Below, piece after piece: positions 32,179-43,880 of a DNA stretch of 64,000 bases. Source of the DNA: Chloranthus sessilifolius (taxonomy: Eukaryota; Streptophyta; Magnoliopsida; Chloranthales; Chloranthaceae); the NCBI GenBank assembly GCA_021018995.1, contig CM037593.1:10072088-10136087 (forward strand), in the 5' to 3' direction. Position 1 is the first letter of the stretch; each line of letters opens with the position of its first letter. The position numbers were made by a program, and so were the translations under genes. The notes below the pieces were generated by a model, which worked only from the letters and a program-made list of their open reading frames with translations, made no database searches and was not told the origin of the DNA.

Positions 32179-35148
32179 GGGTGAACCAAAAAGCTTAGAA
32201 GGAAATTTAACAAAAAAGACGATTTCTTGTGGATGTTTTTTTACAAGTAAATATCGGAAGTAAAAAAATAATTTCCGTGTGCATTGCCGTAGAGGTCCTA
32301 AATGGGTGAAGATTTTTTTATTCAATCTGTACAAGGTACTGACGATACGAGGCTAATTTATATGGCGATAGGAGGCTAATTTTTTTATTCAATTTGAATT
32401 CTAGTTTTCCATATGTTGGATCTAGAGACCATTAATGTACCTTTGGAGGGGTAGACTTCTTTTCCGTATGAGAAATCATAATTGATGTAGAATCACGATT
32501 GCACGTGCAAAAGAAAAAGAGCACAAATTCCCTATTTTATTATTCAGTTTTGATCAAATATTTGACCTTTGATCTCGTGGTCAAACAGTTTGATATGAGT
32601 TTTGACCAAAACTTAGAAGTTGATCGTATCGTTATTTTAGAGACATCTATCGGAGAAATCAATTTTATTTTGATCAGATGTCCCAAAATAGTTTCATGAT
32701 CTTGACTAGCAGTTCAAACTTTGACTGCCCGTACAAGAGTCGTTTTATAATGAAAATTTGCGTATGAGTAGTCTAAATTGATCAGCTCCACATGATCTAC
32801 TAATTGGTTTCAGAATATAAAGGATTTAAAGTCAATTACAAAAAGTATATGTTAACCCGCGAGATTTTGAGATTATGTGCACTAACAATACAAACTCTTA
32901 GAGTAAGTCAAATATACATTTTTATTATGGCTGATTAGTACTTATAATATTAACTTTATAACTTGTGATTCAATCATGAAAAGATTACTACCCTCATGTT
33001 GACCCAAATGATATCGAAAAAATAAATCAAAGAACCTTTCAAAACACAAATTGATAGTATCATCAAGAAGGTTTCTTCGAGAACTTTCAAATGACACTTC
33101 TAGTGGAATTAAAAGGTTGTTTGATATGATCAATGACCTTCAGTTTAAAATATTATATTCCCTTATTTATTGTGAATTAATCAATATGACTATACTAAAA
33201 TATTCATTGATTACTACATATGTAATATTGCTTGGAGAACTTAGCAAAATGACCTTTGTTTGTGACTGTTTAAATTGAGGACTCTTATATGTATAGAAAA
33301 AACTCTCTGTGGTTGAAACTTATATATAAAAGTATAGATAACTATATTAAGGTCACACAAATATTTCGTAGTTATAATGGGATCTACCTATGTTATATTT
33401 GATTTGCATATAATAGTTGTTGAATAGACTCTTGTAGAAATAACTATTATTAAATATTATATTTCAGTTCACTGATATCTTAGGCTTCTATGTCTGTTTA
33501 TGTTACTTTCAGTTACATTACATATTTATTAGATTCATTATCTCAGTTATATATATTTCTATTACATTCCTGCACTGTATTCATACATCATGTAGAGACC
33601 GGATTATGGCATTCTCTGACTAGTCTAATCATATCATACTGAGTCTATCTGCATGCCTTTATCTTAGTGTGGCAACTTATCATAATCGTCAAAATAACTT
33701 CGATGTCGTGTTCACATGGTGGTATGAGACGCCTTGTCAAGTGGGTGTGAGTGTGAATTAATTCCTCATCATGTCTGTTAAGATGGGATTCATGATTCTC
33801 TATAACACTTTGATCTTTAAAGATTAAATTGAAATACGAATCTGCTTCTGACCCTGAAAACTTAGTAAGCTTTTGATACTCTGAATAAAACTTTGACATT
33901 CTGAATAAAACTCTGATACTGAAAAGAATGTTGTGAAGGCCAACAAAAGATTATAACCTGCATATATATTGATAATCTACACTTATTGTACCTTACGTCA
34001 AGTCACCGTAAGGGCTCAACGCCTATAGCCAAGGCGTGTTTCACGACTCTATAGGAACACTATGTTCTGTTTTTGTTATGAAATTATTTCTCCAAATTGG
34101 GCTTCTTGGAAAATTATTCTGTTTCTAAGATAGGTCATTGGCACCGTAATAAGCGGTGGTTGATAATCTGACATGACCCTATTGCGTGTCGAGCTTGAGT
34201 AATAACTCTAACACAAGTCATAAATTTAATACTATAATGTGACCATATTATGTGTAGACATGTGGAAGCTTAATAATAAAAGGTTAACTCTATGAAAGAC
34301 TGTTCTGCACTACTGATTTGTAGGAGATAGAATCTAGCTTCAGGTACGATAGTTGCATCTAACCATGCATTCATTCAGTCAGATTCCATGTTATCCTATT
34401 TGCATATTTATTTCAATTATAATTATGATTATGCTCCATTAGCCATTATTTCATTGTTTATATATGTGTGTATTTTACTCACGTGGTACATACAGTTCAA
34501 CCGTATAGATTGTGATGAATTAGTTGTGCTACCCATTGAGTGATAATTTTTCATTACTCAACCCACGTGGACCCTTATTTTCTAGGTCACAATGATGGAG
34601 ACTTTATTGATGACCTTGATGATGCTTATGAAGATTCAGAGGATGTTTAGGAGTATTCAGAGTTCATCGTAGTTTGGTTACCTGTTTATTAATTTTTCAT
34701 CACAAATAGTTTATTAGATAGTTCCTTTTGATCGTTGTTGAGAGAAAGATAATTTGATTAATTATATTTCAAATATTTGTATTATTAGTAGTTTGACATT
34801 TACTATTGTTAATGGGTCTAAGTTCAATAATAGGTACGCTATTATTTCTGGTCTATGATTATTTCATTTCGTCAATTAGATGGTTATTAATCATGAATTT
34901 GACTATTGATTTCATCAATCTAAAATGGTGTTCTGTCATGCATGGATGAGTTTAATGCTATCAGTCAATTAAACGAATTAATTATGTGAGAAAGAATTTT
35001 TTTGCCTACAATTTTGCCAAATTGTATTAAAGTAATATGGTTAAATTTTGTTCTGCTTGTCCGCTTATCACATTAACGTGTGTGCGGGTAATGACACGGA
35101 ATTCTAGACCTTCGGGATAAGGTTAGTATTTATGAGTCGTGACAGAAA

Positions 35149-35161
35149 TGGTATCAAAGCC
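35149..35161 (+). promoter_or_regulatory. Primer binding site of the LARD-like element
   Basis: TGGTATCAAAGCC four bases after the LTR end GTGACA matches the initiator-Met primer site TGGTATCAGAGCC with one difference. Confidence 0.75.
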
Positions 35162-36074
35162 CAGATTCTACTTCCTTGAGGATTGTATGACTCACATAAG
35201 TACAATCTTGTTAGTCGAGGTTATAAGGATTTAAACAGAGCCTAAGCACTAGTTCACACAAAGACTATTAGGTCAGTGTTGTAAGATCTTTTGAGAACTG
35301 CGGGATTATGTTGAAGCATGATCTTATTAGAGTTTGTATTTAAGGATTTGGTTAAGGAGTCTAGGAAAACTATGAGCTTATGAGCTTTATTTTATTAATG
35401 AGACTTCTAAAGATTGAAGATTAGTGGAAGAAATATACCTTGAAGAATTGTGAAATAAAATGTTTCGACAGATTTAATACCATTGGTATGAGGAGATGAG
35501 CAATAGTGATTAATAACCTAGAATGTACATAGGTCTTATTAGAAACATTGGCAATAGAATAGTCATCATTGACCTTAGTGAATTTCGAGACACTCAATGA
35601 TCTTCAGAAAAAAATGCAAAGACCATACAATTCAATCTAGGAGATCCTTCTAATTAGAGTTGTCTGATTTGATTATATATCTTAGTAAAAATAAGTTATA
35701 TAAATTTTGTGATTTGTGTCATGGTGTATCTACATGTTTATAAATGTATATTAATTTAAACATTGTCAAGCCCTTTGATACCTAGACTTGTACTTCAATT
35801 GATGCATAGCCTGACTTTTTGAATCTTTGAACCGTGATTCATAGAATATATTATAATTCACAATAATTGAGACTTATATAGAATAATAAAGTTAGGATTT
35901 ACTTTGGTCATAAGGCGGGGAAAGCCTCATATTAATAACATAGACTCCTAGCGGCTTTCTAATGTTAACGAACAATGATAGTGAAATTTATGGAGTAAAT
36001 TAAAGAGTAAGCCGAGAATCCTATAAAAATAATTGTGCTCCAACTACTTGTTTTATTTTTTATGATGAAAATTT
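35162..36074 (+). other. Non-coding interior of the LARD-like element
   Basis: About 0.9 kb with no frame of note on the plus strand and no gag, protease, RT or integrase motif. Stops are frequent in all frames. Confidence 0.65.
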
Positions 36075-36075
36075 T

Positions 36076-36090
36076 ATAAGGAGGGAAGAA
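36076..36090 (+). promoter_or_regulatory. Polypurine tract of the LARD-like element
   Basis: ATAAGGAGGGAAGAA immediately precedes the second LTR copy beginning TGCAGCGACC. Confidence 0.7.
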
Positions 36091-36467
36091 TGCAGCGACC
36101 CTGAAATTTCGAGGGTTGACTTGTTGACTTTTGACCAAATATTGATGTTTAACTGATTTAATCTCGGTCACAACTATGACTCATGAGATATTGCCCGAGG
36201 CCATCTGATTCATAAATGGCTCATTCTTCGTTGTATAGTTTATGTATAAGTATAATTTTATAATACTTAAATATATGCGCACCAAGGATCAAAATTTATG
36301 CCGAAATGATAGAAATTTCGGTCCAAATTGGTTTCGGTGGTGACCGAAATGATAATATCAAATTTTCACCCAAAAAATCGACCTAGTCATATTATCGATC
36401 GGTTGATAATATGATAATATGACCAGGTCATATTTTTAGGCGAATTTTTTTTTCTTTTGTTTGTTTG

Positions 36468-36515
36468 GGGCTTTTTTTTTTTGGGTTTGTTTGGGGCTTT
36501 TTTTTTTTTTTGCCC
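36468..36515. repeat. Imperfect tandem G/T-rich duplication
   Basis: GTTTGGGGCTTTTTTTTTT occurs twice in succession, generating long homopolymer runs. Frames across it on either strand are composition artefacts. Confidence 0.75.
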
Positions 36516-37038
36516 TTTTGGGCTTTTAAAACCGTTGCTTTTTGCTCCCCTCTCCACAGCCCACAACTCCACATAGGATTCCAAGTTTTGCATGTGGCCA
36601 TGTGCAAATGGCAAAAAATAAATGGTGGAAATTCCAACCCACATTGGATTGGACATTTGCCAAGGCAAGGACTCCTTGCTTTTCACTATTTTACCTTTTA
36701 AAGCTTTAACAATTGATGTATGTCACAGACTCACTACACCCGGTATTTGCAATTGCAACCTTTCAAGCAAAGCCTCTTAATCTTAACTCTTAAGCAAATC
36801 CTCCCGGTTCCCTCTTCACTGGCAGAACATCTCTGGTGAAGCGTCTCCAGCAAAGCGTCGATTTTAAGGTAATCCACCATCCTTTAAGCCTATTAATTTT
36901 ATTTTTATCATCATTTTGTTTATAAAACGATCTAGATTTAGATCGGAGCCGATTTTCAGTTCGGAATCGTCGATTTTCGATTCGAGATTCGGGTTCGGAA
37001 TCGTCATTTTGCTTATAAAGATTAATATATTTATCTAA

Positions 37039-37041
<3 letters not shown>

Positions 37042-37085
<44 letters not shown>
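37042..37085. repeat. (AT)n microsatellite
   Basis: Pure AT run in the 5' part of the second hAT element. Another lies at 37351-37399. Confidence 0.93.
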
Positions 37086-37087
<2 letters not shown>

Positions 37088-37346
37088 GTATTACCCTTCC
37101 ATATATAAATTTTAATCACCCTACCTTGGCATGAGAAGTAAAGCTTAATCACCCTATCTTGAACCATATATTCTCCACATCCATTTAGTGTGCCCCACAC
37201 ATGAAATGAGGGGATGGTTGAATATTTGAACCCCATGATTTGCCAATCCGGTCATCCAACTTTGTAGTTTTCTTTCCTTTCTAACTAGAAGCATTTGATA
37301 ATCATGGCATCTTCACTTTTATGGGTTCTTGTTCAAACCTTCAATC

Positions 37347-37350
<4 letters not shown>

Positions 37351-37399
<49 letters not shown>
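37351..37399. repeat. (AT)n microsatellite
   Basis: Pure AT run about 170 bp before the transposase start codon. Confidence 0.93.
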
Positions 37400-37401
<2 letters not shown>

Positions 37402-37567
37402 ATGACGGTTAGGACTCTTGACGGTCATTTGTGTTCAAATTTTTAAATAATTTTAGTAATTTCAAATCATCTTACATCATCAATGGCCTTAAACAGGTCT
37501 CAGGTTTAAAAAATAAGGCCGAATTTATTTAATTCTCTTTTAACAGGTCTCAAATTTATAGAAAAAA

Positions 37568-40338
37568 ATGGTTCGTGAGTTAGATCCGGCATGGCAATAC
37601 AGAACGCCTTCTAGTCCCAATAGACTCAATGCAAAATGCAATTACTGTGGACAGGTTATGATGGGTGGAGTAAGTAGGTTAAAACGACATTTTGCCGGTA
37701 CACGAGGAGAGGTACAAGCTTGTTCAAAAGTGTCGAAAGAGGTTAGACAAATGATCAAACAGTTGATTGGTTACGCAAAAGGGAAGTGTACCACAACTGA
37801 GAGAAAAAAGAAATAATTATTGGATAACATCAGAATGGAAGAAGTTACAGGAGTATGTGAATGTGATGAGGGTCGTGATGAGCTTCGTGAATTTAGGAGG
37901 GCTACCAGAATTAGTCTAGCCGAAAATCGAAGAGAAGAAGATGAAGAAGCCGAAATGCATAGGTTTGAAAGGGGTTTGAGTGGACGCTCTTATCATGATA
38001 GGGGTTCAGGGTCGAGGCAGACACCATATAATGTGGAGGAGAGTGGACCAACCAGTACTTCCTTCAGTACGAGATTTGTAGGGTCGATCGATCCTTATTT
38101 ATTCAGGAGTCAGAGTGTCAGACAACCTAAGATTTCTAATACCTTCTTAAAAATATGGGGAAAAAGGTTAGGTAAGGTCATAACAAAGTTTTTAGTGTAC
38201 AACCACTTGCCGGCTAGCGTGGTCAAATCACCGTATTTTACCACGATGATGGACATTCAAGCAGAGGCCGGACTAGGAGTGCCTTCACCATTGGCTTATC
38301 AAGTTTATGCGCCTCTCTTTAAAGATGAAGTTATGGAGGTCGATGCATACGTGAAGATCTTTCATCAAGTGTGGTATGAAAGGGATTGCACCATCATGTG
38401 TGATGGGTGGACGACTTAGACCAGGCAGTCCCTTATAAATTTTCTGGTTTATTGCGATAAAGGAACAATTTTTTTGAAATTCGTAAATGCTTCAAAAGAA
38501 GTTAAAAGCGCAAAATATTTGTTTGAGCTTATGGATGAGGTGGTTCAAGATATTGGAGAAGAGAGGGTCGTCCGAATAGTAACTGACAATGCAGCTAATT
38601 ATAAGGCCGCCGACATGAAACTTATGGAGAGACGCCCACATCTCTATTGGACACCGTGTGCGGCTCACTGCTTAGATCTTATGCTTGAGGACCTTTCGGT
38701 TCTCCCTTCCTTTAAAGAGATCATCACGAAGAGTAAGGTCTCTAGCTTTATATACTAAAGTACTAGTCTGGTAAATATCATGAAATCGTTTACTGATAAT
38801 GTGGACTTGGTAAGATCAGCAATCACTTGTTTTGCAACCAACTTTATAACAATGCAAAGCATGTTGAGACACGTGAATGGTTTGAAAGCTTTGTGTGGGT
38901 TACTTTTGCGGACTGAGTACGGAAGGAAACTCCCAAATAAGAAACGACCATTGGCAATGGAGGTATTAGATACAATTTATAGTAATTCTTTCTAGAGTAG
39001 GATGGGGATTGTGTTGAATGCCACTGAGCTGTTGGTTCAAGTTTTGAGACTCATTGATGGGGACGAAAAGCCTACGATGGGCTATTTGTATGAGGCTATC
39101 AAGAAGGCTAAACTGGTCATTAAAGAGAAATTCTTCAAAAGCTACAAAAAATATTGGAAAATCATCGATGACAGGTGGGAAAAAAAAAATTCACCAAGAC
39201 TTGCATGGAGCCGGTACGTATATTGTTATTTAAGTTTCTAAAATATTTTAATAAAATGTTGCATTAATCCTTAAATCACTAATGAATGGTTTTAACTTTT
39301 AACAGGTCACTTTCTCAACCTCATCTACCAATACAATAGGCAACTCACCACGACCTCTGTAGTACGCCTCTACATGCAATGTTATTCGGAGAATGGTGCC
39401 TGACTTGGCAGATCAAGGGAGGGTCATGCGAGAAGTGAGAATCTGTTTTAGACCTTACACTTCACACCATCTATTTTTTATCTACAATTTATAATTTATA
39501 TTATCTAACAATATGATGCTCTAAATTTTATACAGCTCGATTTTTTTAGGAAAAGACAAGGGAAATTTGGTACCCCTCTCGCCTTAAGGGAAATGTATAC
39601 TGATAAACCGGATAATTCAATTTTGATTTTTTTATTTTTCATATGAATCACATTGTCATTTACTTTAAGAGACTTAACATTTTATTTATCATATGTAGCG
39701 GATTGGTGGATGCACTATGGGGATGCGGATGAAGTTCTTATATTGAGAAAGATTGCCATGCGTGTCCTCTCTCTGACCACCTCGTCTTCAAATTGCGAGA
39801 GGAATTGGAGCACTTTCTCTCTCATCCACACAAAGACCCGCAATCAACTCACTATAGAAAGACTGCAAGACCTGGTCTACTGTCACTACAACATGAGGTT
39901 GAGGGTGAGAAATATCAACAGGGCGTCACGCGGTATTAATTTTCCTCTCATTATTGTTTAGATGTATTTTTTTTCAGTAATAGTAAATATTAATAATACC
40001 GATTTTTCGCATTAATGTCAGCTAATGAGTCATTCAATCCCATCGAATTGGGCAACATATTTGATGAAGCAGACCCGTTAGGAGAGTAGATTGAGGAGAG
40101 AGAAAGGGCAGTGCTCGATAGTGAGGGAACAAAATGATTGAGGAGAGAGAAGAAGTAGTGCTCGATACCCCTATGCCTATCCATCCACCAACTTACGAAC
40201 CTCATACGGGCTTTGTATCTCAGTTATTTGGTGGCTCGTACCAATATCCTTACGGTGGAGATGTATATTATAGACCTCATCAAAGCCGCAACGATGAAGA
40301 TGATGATGAAGAGCCTGCGAGAAATTCTATGTGGTTTT
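37568..40338 (+). pseudogene. hAT transposase (BED finger, DUF659, dimerisation domain), broken
   Basis: The frame at 37568 starts MVRELDPAWQYRT and holds a full BED zinc finger: CNYCGQVMMGG with the later His of LKRHFAG. After a stop at about 37815 the same protein continues at 37820-38419, a low-complexity acidic linker and the start of DUF659 to IMCDGWTT, then a stop. 38474-38758 has RIVTDNAANYKAAD and PCAAHCLDLMLEDL. 38780-38995 and 39002-39241 continue to GDEKPTMGYLYEA, each ending at a stop or intron. The dimerisation exon at about 39690-39940 has SNCERNWSTFSLIHTKTRNQL and YNMRLRV. An acidic/Pro-rich last part runs to about 40338. At least three nonsense positions interrupt the coding. 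It cuts and pastes hAT DNA in active form; this copy is dead unless read-through occurs. Confidence 0.9.
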
Positions 40339-40797
40339 GACTTTGGTCCCAATTAATGTGTAATAAAATGTGATAATATTCGTGAGAAGTTTGTATTTTT
40401 CTTAATTAATAGGGTTTGCTCTTTCGAGGCAAAGAGCAGCTTAATGGTTTGGTTGGCAGTACTACTGCCGTAGTAGGCTGCCCTTTAACCCGATATTTAA
40501 AGTGGGTTGCCCCCAAAGAGTAACCTCAAAGGCTCAAACACAACTTAGGTTTATTCTAAATGGGTTGCTCTTAAGGGAAAAAAAAAAAAACCAAAATGAC
40601 ATTTGTATTTAGACTATTTTTGGTTTTAAAAAAAACTATGGGTCAATTTTATTTATTTTTTTAATTTAAATCTATTCACAAGCTGGACATCAAGCTAGCG
40701 CACGTGTTAACTTGGTCCAACCCGAAATCGAAAAGCTATGGTGCACGTGAGTACGTGACACACCATGGAGGCATGGAGTCCATGCCATGGACCTTAT

Positions 40798-40812
40798 ATA
40801 TATATATATATT
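40798..40812. repeat. Short (AT)n run
   Basis: Short AT microsatellite near the 3' end of the second hAT element. Confidence 0.7.
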
Positions 40813-41236
40813 GAGTTTGGGACCTTTTGGTGTCAAAATTTCGGTCAAAACAAAGTTGGGACCTTTGGGTGTTTTAAAAGAAAAAAAAAAAAAGACTTTT
40901 TTCAATGTGTTTTTTGCTTAAAAAAAAAATGACGGACCAAAATTTCGGGCTGGGGGTATATTTTCGGCCGAAAATTTAGACGAAAATCCGAAATTTTGAT
41001 CGGAATTTTGATCCTTGATGGGCACTCATATAGGAAATTATATTAGTGAGTTGTATATGTTATGTACTCATATGTGCAACCTATATCTGAGATCGAGTGC
41101 CAAGTGGCCTTGAATATGCTTCATTACATAGAATTAGTATTTTATAAACTAATATTTGAAAGAATATATTTATATGATATAAAAATTAAATAAATGATAA
41201 ACTAGTAGTTGTAATCCCTTATATATTATATGTACC

Positions 41237-43725
41237 CTGTTTAGTAGCAATTCACGTATGCGGTCGACACCATAACCCAAGCGTGACTCTAAATCTAGAC
41301 CCGAACCCAAGCCCTAAAGCAAAATAAAATAACTAAATGTACTTGTGTATGTGCATCTAAGTCCATGATGGGGTGTGATGTTAAATCAACACATCAAAAT
41401 TATACATGAGATAGAAATTAAAATATGTATATATTATATTATTGGGGTACCTGTAGTGATAGAACATGTGTGCTAGAGGCACGCACATCTCCTTGTATAT
41501 GTAGGTGGGTGCAATTATATAGTTATGTGGCACTAGTGCACACACCCATATACAAACTTTAAGTGTTAGTACTTCTCTCTTGTGTTTATAAAAGAAAAAG
41601 AAAAAGAGAAAATAAAATGGAGGGGCTAACACGTTGCTATTACTTGGAACAAGTGTCTCAATTATAGGATGATTCTTAGTCTCTAAATAACTAAATAAAT
41701 AAATACTATGCAAGATACTTATGTGTGTGAGTGGATGCGTGGTGTTAGATGCACCCATACAATTATTAGGTATAAGTGACCAACAAGGGAGAAATATCTT
41801 CTATTTACACATGATTGCTAGAGATATGTGACAACTCCATAGCAGCCCACCTACTCCCATGATACTCATCGACCTCCACGTCTCTCTCTAGTCTCCTAGT
41901 GTAGTGGAAGCTCTCAAGCACCTAGCATCTTCATCTCTACGAAGCTTTGAACCATCAAGACTCATCCTCTCAATTGAAGCAAATTAAGTCACTTTCTCTC
42001 TCTAGAAAACCCTTTCTCTCTAAACCTTGCAATTCTCTTCTAATTTGTCTCTCTCTGTCTAAAAAACTCTCTCTAGAAAATTATCTTCTCTCTAGAAAAC
42101 CTCTTTCTCTCTCTAAAATTTTTGTACTGCAACTTCGATGTGGTGCACTCGATAGCCCCCTTGCTGTTGTACTTAAGGAAGAAAGAACACCACGCTCGAG
42201 TCGATTTTCATGTCGATTCAATGTCTCGAATTCGTGTCAAGCCGTGCCAAATTTTCATGGAATTCGGAGTAGAATTGCGTTTCGCGCCGATTTGCATCGC
42301 AAATCTGTCAAAACAGGTGGGCGTCTTCACATCGATTTCAATCTACATGATTTCCCGGCAATTGAATCATATTTTGATAATATAAGTATTGATTTTAGAA
42401 AATTCAAAAATAAGGGCTCCGGGGACCCTTCGTTCAATTATGCGGCCAACACAATGACCCCATGACCGAAACTACATAATTGCAGAATCGTGATTACAAA
42501 GTTACTGATGAGTGTTGAAATATGATCATATTTCACACCCTAAAACTTACACTTAGCCGTCCGATGAGAGCAATTTGACAATTTTGTGGAGTTTTGATGG
42601 TTTCAAGAAAATCTGACCATTGGACGCAATTGATGGCATAAAAGAGCATAAAAACAATCAACACTGAAACACTGAACCAAAGAAACTATCGGGACCTGAA
42701 ATTCGTGAAGAATCGATCGATTGACCTTGTCCGTCGATCAATTGGGACTACATATATAAATTATATATAATCTTCGTTCTTTGTTTTGTCTATAATTGAT
42801 CGATCTGTCTACTGGATGGATCGATCAATTTCAAATTATTGAAGAGCGGCAAATTTAAAATTAAAAAATGATCGATAGATTTTAATGACCGATCGATCAA
42901 TTTTGAATTTTGAAGTTTCGACAAGTGTTAGAATTAGGTTAGGTACCATTCATTTTCCTTAGCCATTTTTCTAGTTTTTCTTTAGCCTTCTCCATTTTCG
43001 AAGTATCTTTTCTAAATTTCTTATCCTTAGAGGTAGATTAGTTTCATTTTCTTGTATTGGAGGAGGATTATGGCTATTATTGAAGCTTACATTGGATTTT
43101 CTGAAACATTTTTTACGGTAATTTAATGTTATATTCAAGTTTAATTTCAATAATATTGTGTTTTATTCATAAAAATGTGTGGCTAATTCTCTTGAGGGTT
43201 GGAATCTAATGAATCTCATCCGATATTTTTATTTGTAATTTTGGATCTATGGTTGGATATTCTTGTTAGATGCTCTAGGTTTTATCGCTTATTTATTCTT
43301 GTCGAACTTCATAATTACCGATCACCATTCTAAGATATAGGAACTAGTCATGCTTTTTCCATGATCTCGGATCTGTGATCTGAAATTCACCTCGTATTTT
43401 CTATGACTAGTATTTGAGGTATTTATTCATCGTGATTAAAAAATTCTTTAATACGATGAATGTTTTGCCTAATTTCTTTTATGATTTTGTTAGAATATAA
43501 TCTTATTTATTTGACAGTTTTAGCGTTCTATCTTCCATAAATTATCAATTGATTTCAGTGTTTATGTGATTTGCATCTTTTGATTTCCGACCAATTAGAT
43601 CTGTGACTATAAATGATAAATTGAGGATAAGAGGATTTAACATCCCGAACCTCGCCTTTTTTCTCATTTTAATTACATTTTATTGTTTAGTATTTCTTTT
43701 CTATCGCACTCTTGAAATCTGATAA
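41237..43725. other. Intergenic region with CT-rich and GATCGATC-rich parts
   Basis: 41990-42115 is dominated by TCTCTCTAGAAAA-type phrases; the 172-codon frame at 41947-42465 reads through this and shows no domain. 42700-42910 contains repeated ATCGATCGATT and ATTGATCGATC words also found at 63890-64000. No gene recognised. Confidence 0.45.
42700..42905. repeat. GATCGATC-rich repeat
   Basis: Words such as GAATCGATCGATTGACC, GATGGATCGATCAATT and GACCGATCGATCAATT recur with alternating orientation. Related text lies at the right end of the window. Confidence 0.5.
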
Positions 43726-43880
43726 CACTACAAAAATAGTGGGCATTAGGGACATGTCGTTAGTGGGGCTTATTAAATGGCCGCCACTATAACCATTAAA
43801 ACAACGGCACTGTATTGATAAAATCGCGGCTACATGTCTCAAATTACCGCGCGCCCCAATATTTTAGGCGCTAAATTTTT
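43726..43880 (+). mobile_element. CACTA (En/Spm) element terminus
   Basis: CACTACAAAAATAGTGGGC is the classic terminal inverted repeat of plant CACTA elements, followed by subterminal GGCCGCCACTATAA and ACGGCAC-type words. The partner end (reading TTTTTGTAGTG) is not found to the right in the window, so only one end is documented. Following 43880-44140 is TCTCTCT-rich and could be the element's 5' leader. Confidence 0.6.

Larger units (their letters stand above)
31172..32508. mobile_element. Non-autonomous TIR transposon inside the LARD 5' LTR
   Basis: Sequence at 31176-31204 (ATCGTGATTCTACATCAATT) is an inverted copy of 32475-32504, about 30 bp with one or two mismatches. The other LTR copy departs from this one at the left edge, consistent with insertion there. 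It carries a 60-bp tandem duplication (31195-31314), a GGGTTGTCAA-type MITE (31362-31553) and a GACCGAAATTTC-rich hAT-MITE-like piece (about 32000-32180). No transposase. Superfamily is uncertain and the duplication could not be read. Confidence 0.58.
30781..35144 (+). repeat. 5' LTR of the LARD-like element
   Basis: Begins TATAGCGACTCTGAAATTTT (the 3' copy has TGCAGCGACCCTGAAATTTC) and ends GAGTCGTGACA. The end region TACCCATTGAGTGATAATTT ... TTTTCTAGGTCAC and the terminal GTGACA resemble the LTR ends of Del/Tekay-type gypsy elements. A DNA transposon occupies 31172-32508. Confidence 0.7.
36283..41017 (+). mobile_element. hAT transposon with CAAGGATCAAAATTT ends
   Basis: 4735 bp, with ends CAAGGATCAAAATTT and, reversed, CAAGGATCAAAATTCC. 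The flanks ATGCGCAC (36275-36282) and ATGGGCAC (41018-41025) match in 7 of 8; the unoccupied paralogous site at 30958-30965 reads ATGAGCAC with the same surroundings. Both subterminal regions contain GACCGAAATTTCGGT-type words. It encodes a decayed hAT transposase on the plus strand. The MITEs at 13217, 16368 and 24310 share its ends. Confidence 0.92.
30781..41236 (+). mobile_element. LARD-like retrotransposon derivative with giant LTRs and a non-coding interior
   Basis: The segment 30781-31170 is repeated at 36091-36282 plus 41018-41236. The first copy continues to 35144, ending GTCGTGACA, followed by primer site TGGTATCAAAGCC at 35149. A purine tract ending GGAGGGAAGAA leads into the second copy at 36091. 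This gives a 5' LTR of about 4.36 kb (about 3.0 kb without an inserted transposon), an interior of about 0.95 kb with no gag or pol, and a 3' LTR that loses similarity after about 41236. Long LTRs and a non-coding interior define LARD-type non-autonomous elements, usually moved by Ty3/gypsy relatives. The 3' boundary and its duplication are missing, so truncation or a further insertion must be assumed. Confidence 0.75.
36091..41236 (+). repeat. 3' LTR of the LARD-like element, split by hAT and truncated
   Basis: Similarity to the 5' LTR covers 36091-36282 and 41018-41236 and then stops. The hAT element at 36283-41017 separates the halves. Confidence 0.7.

Noticed and set aside
36387-36686. 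Lys-rich minus-strand frames with KKKKKPQTN
   Set aside because: They are translations of the T-homopolymer duplication near the left end of the second hAT element.
37042-37399. Possible CRISPR-like or satellite array
   Set aside because: The repeats are plain AT dinucleotides; there are no spacers or longer repeating units here or elsewhere in the window.
41947-42465. 172-codon plus-strand frame
   Set aside because: It reads through TCTCTCTAGAAAA-type low-complexity DNA, shows no domain, and has no splice or start context that stands out.
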